Translations under genes and position numbers: made by a program
In this document: piece after piece, positions 5,986-7,414 of the stretch
How the letters are laid out: each line of letters begins with the position of its first letter
Numbering within the stretch: the stretch's first letter is position 1
Origin: Clostridia bacterium
GTDB lineage: Bacteria; Bacillota; Clostridia; Oscillospirales; CAG-382
Length of the DNA stretch: 7,414 nucleotides
NCBI GenBank assembly: GCA_900754535.1
Contig: CAAEDF010000200.1
Coordinates: 1 to 7,414 of the forward strand
Direction: 5' to 3'
The notes under the pieces: model-generated
What the model was told of the DNA's origin: nothing
The model's input: only the letters and a program-made list of their open reading frames with translations
Databases searched by the model: none

Positions 5986-6462
5986 GTGACGGATTTTGAA
6001 AAGCTTTTTACGGATAACCAGGGATTTATATTCAAATACCTTATAAAGCTTTGCAGAGATGTTTCGCTTGCCGAAGAGCTGACGCAGGAAACCTTTTTTA
6101 GGGCATACGTCAATATAAAGCAGCTTGCAGACGAATCGAAGGCTCCGTCATGGCTTTGCAGGATTGCAAAAAACACATATTTTGCCTGGTATAACAAAAA
6201 CAAAAGGCTTTGTCCGCTTGAAAACGCGGAGATACCGGACGATACCGCGCATATAGAGGAGCAAATCCTGGAAAACGAGCTCTCATCCGATGCACTGAAC
6301 TGCCTTAAGCTTATGGAAGAGCCGTACAAAGAGGTGTTTATGCTTTATGTGTTCGGTCAGGTTCCGCTTAAAGAGATAAGCCTGATGTTCGGAAAAAGCG
6401 AAAGCTGGGCAAGGGTAACGTTTTACCGCTCAAAACAAAAGCTGAGGGAAATGATGGGGTGA
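5986..6462 (+). CDS. ECF sigma factor (158 aa)
   Basis: This is a compact sigma-70 factor of the ECF group that recruits RNA polymerase to stress or envelope promoters. Region 2 spans about residues 4-75, with AEELTQETFFRAY (29-41) as the core-binding helix and WLCRIAKNTYFAWYNKNKR as the -10 recognition part. Region 4 spans about 106-156 with PLKEISLMFGKSESWARVTFYR. The length matches the family. I chose GTG at 5986 because AGGCGGTGA (5973-5981) lies 4 nt upstream and the protein then starts at VTDFEKLF, as homologues do. An upstream in-frame ATG at 5872 would add 38 Cys- and Lys-rich residues unlike any sigma factor and lacks a ribosome site. The anti-sigma gene begins 5 bp after its stop. 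ECF factors often control their own operon, but no matching ECF promoter is obvious here. Confidence 0.92.
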   Translation: MTDFEKLFTDNQGFIFKYLIKLCRDVSLAEELTQETFFRAYVNIKQLADESKAPSWLCRIAKNTYFAWYNKNKRLCPLENAEIPDDTAHIEEQILENELSSDALNCLKLMEEPYKEVFMLYVFGQVPLKEISLMFGKSESWARVTFYRSKQKLREMMG

Positions 6463-6467
6463 CCAAG

Positions 6468-7061
6468 ATGGAATGTGATATAATAAAAGACCTTATTCCG
6501 CTTTATATTGACGGCTGCTGCTCGGAAAAAAGCGCGTCGGCAGTAGAAGAGCATCTGAGCAAATGCGAGGAATGCCGGCATATTTATGAAAACATGAAAG
6601 ATGACAGTGCTGTCAAAACTTCCGTTCCGGCTGCGACCGATTCTTTTGTGCGTATAAATAACTGGAAGGCCTCTGTGATACAGTCACTCCTTCTTTTGCT
6701 TTCGTTTGCGCTCATAACGGTCGGCGTCTCGCTTGAGGCAGCCACGCCTTCCGGGCCGGCAAACGGGATCTGGGCGTTTTCACTTGTCGTGCCGTCAACC
6801 GGATTTTTGATTTCGCTTGCGAACTGGTATTTTATACGCATGTATAAGACGAAGAAAAGCTTTTCCGTATGCTCTGTCATTTTCACGTTTTTTGTATCTG
6901 TCGTCTCCGCTGCATGGACAGCCTGTCATTATTCCGTCACTGTCGATTCGCTTGCCGATTTTTTCTTGAAATTCGGCATGTGCATTATATCAACGGGACT
7001 GTTTTGTGTTTTATCGGGTTTGCTTTCGGCCGTATATGCAAATCTTATGGGCAAGGAATAG
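6468..7061 (+). CDS. Membrane-bound zinc-finger anti-sigma factor (197 aa)
   Basis: It should hold the sigma factor encoded just upstream at the membrane until a signal releases it. The cytosolic N terminus has a full ZAS zinc motif: Cys3, His29, Cys33 and Cys36 (C-x25-H-x3-C-x2-C), within MECDIIKDLIPLYIDG and EEHLSKCEECRHIYE. A short linker leads to four predicted membrane helices at about 69-90, 101-123, 133-153 and 169-191. There is almost no extracellular domain, so the signal is probably sensed in the membrane or by a partner. I chose ATG 6468 because GGGGTGA (6456-6462) sits 5 nt upstream and the family usually begins 'M-x-C-x-I-I-K-D-L'. A GTG at 6459 overlapping the sigma stop would add three residues. 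The tight spacing indicates co-translation with the sigma factor. Confidence 0.9.
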   Translation: MECDIIKDLIPLYIDGCCSEKSASAVEEHLSKCEECRHIYENMKDDSAVKTSVPAATDSFVRINNWKASVIQSLLLLLSFALITVGVSLEAATPSGPANGIWAFSLVVPSTGFLISLANWYFIRMYKTKKSFSVCSVIFTFFVSVVSAAWTACHYSVTVDSLADFFLKFGMCIISTGLFCVLSGLLSAVYANLMGKE

Positions 7062-7226
7062 TTTTGGATCCGGATGTTTAAAAGCTTTTGTATCATAAAG
7101 CTATGCAAAAAACTGTATTTTTTCAAGAAATCATACAAAGAATTTATGAAAAAGTACCTCGGCTTTTAAGGCAAAGAAATCCAAATAAGATATAACCTGA
7201 TACAAGTGATACAAAGGTGATGCAGT
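7062..7226 (+). promoter_or_regulatory. Upstream region of the WYL-type regulator with TGATACAA repeats
   Basis: No gene lies here. TGATACAA occurs twice in tandem in 9-nt units (7198-7206, 7207-7215), with a weaker third copy, TGATGCAGT (7218-7226), touching the start codon. The reverse complement TTTGTATCA is at 7087-7095, and a near copy, TCATACAAAG, at 7131-7140. TATAAC (7191-7196) could be a -10 box but has no good -35. The clustered motif could be the operator of the regulator that follows. A weak AGCTTT/AAAGCT hairpin (7083-7100) after the anti-sigma gene is not a convincing terminator. Confidence 0.45.
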
Positions 7227-7414
7227 ATGAAAATAGACCGCCTGATCGGAATTATTACAACCTTACAACAAAAAAAGACCGTTACGGCTCCTTACCTCGC
7301 CCAAAAATTCGAGGTGTCCCGCCGTACCATCAATCGTGATATTGAGGACATTTGTAAGGCGGGAATCCCTCTCGTAACCACACAAGGCGCCAATGGCGGT
7401 ATATCAATCATGGA
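7227..7414 (+). CDS. YafY/WYL-family transcriptional regulator, N-terminal part only
   Basis: Only the first 62 codons lie in the window; the gene runs off the 3' end. Residues 1-62 form the HTH_11-type winged helix: MKIDRLIGIITTLQQKK, then the recognition part APYLAQKFEVSRRTINRDIE (21-40), then DICKAGIPLVTTQGANGGIS. This is the standard N terminus of YafY-like regulators, which normally continue with a WYL domain that senses a ligand such as a nucleic acid or small molecule; that part is not visible. The start is firm, with AAAGGTGAT 5-7 nt before the ATG. It is the same strand as the sigma operon but 165 bp away with its own upstream repeats, so it probably has its own promoter. Confidence 0.9.
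   Translation, partial: MKIDRLIGIITTLQQKKTVTAPYLAQKFEVSRRTINRDIEDICKAGIPLVTTQGANGGISIM

Overview
The window looks like chromosomal DNA of a Gram-positive, moderately low-GC anaerobe of the class Clostridia, probably from the gut-associated Oscillospirales/Ruminococcaceae group. The reasons are: strong AGGAGG-type ribosome sites before nearly every gene, near-consensus sigma-A promoters (TTGACA-17-TATACT and TTGACA-17-TATAAT), a BspA-like LRR lipoprotein, a long-tailed ECF sigma factor, flavodoxin-like oxidoreductases of clostridial type, and a zinc-binding anti-sigma factor. The taxonomic placement is inference from protein style, not a database match.

Layout. (1) 1-191: the 3' part of tRNA-Leu(UAA), a complete initiator tRNA-fMet with two U-U mismatches in its T stem, then a hairpin terminator that can work in both directions. 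(2) 302-2905, minus strand: a decayed RHS/YD-repeat fragment, then a 158-aa protein of unknown family that sits where an RHS immunity gene would sit, then a 558-aa ECF sigma factor with a C-terminal extension of about 395 residues. A strong inverted repeat lies between the last two genes. (3) 3088-4287, plus strand: a self-contained unit of promoter, LRR lipoprotein and terminator. (4) 4351-5652, plus strand: a second possible terminator, a 16-bp palindrome, a perfect-consensus promoter and two overlapping genes for flavodoxin-fold proteins. The first keeps the Cys cluster and the second keeps the FMN phosphate loop. (5) 5653-5985: no convincing gene, but a nested inverted repeat and a smaller hairpin. 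(6) 5986-7061, plus strand: a short ECF sigma factor and its membrane anti-sigma factor, the classic two-gene signalling pair. (7) 7227-end: the start of a YafY/WYL-type regulator preceded by tandem TGATACAA repeats.

The main theme is signal-dependent transcription. Two different ECF designs lie within 7 kb: one with a separate four-helix membrane anti-sigma factor, and one with no anti-sigma gene beside it but a large fused C-terminal part that begins with a predicted winged helix. The best candidates for something little described are the fused sigma protein, the possible orphan immunity gene behind an RHS relic, and the complementary flavoprotein pair. No CRISPR array, insertion sequence or phage gene is visible.
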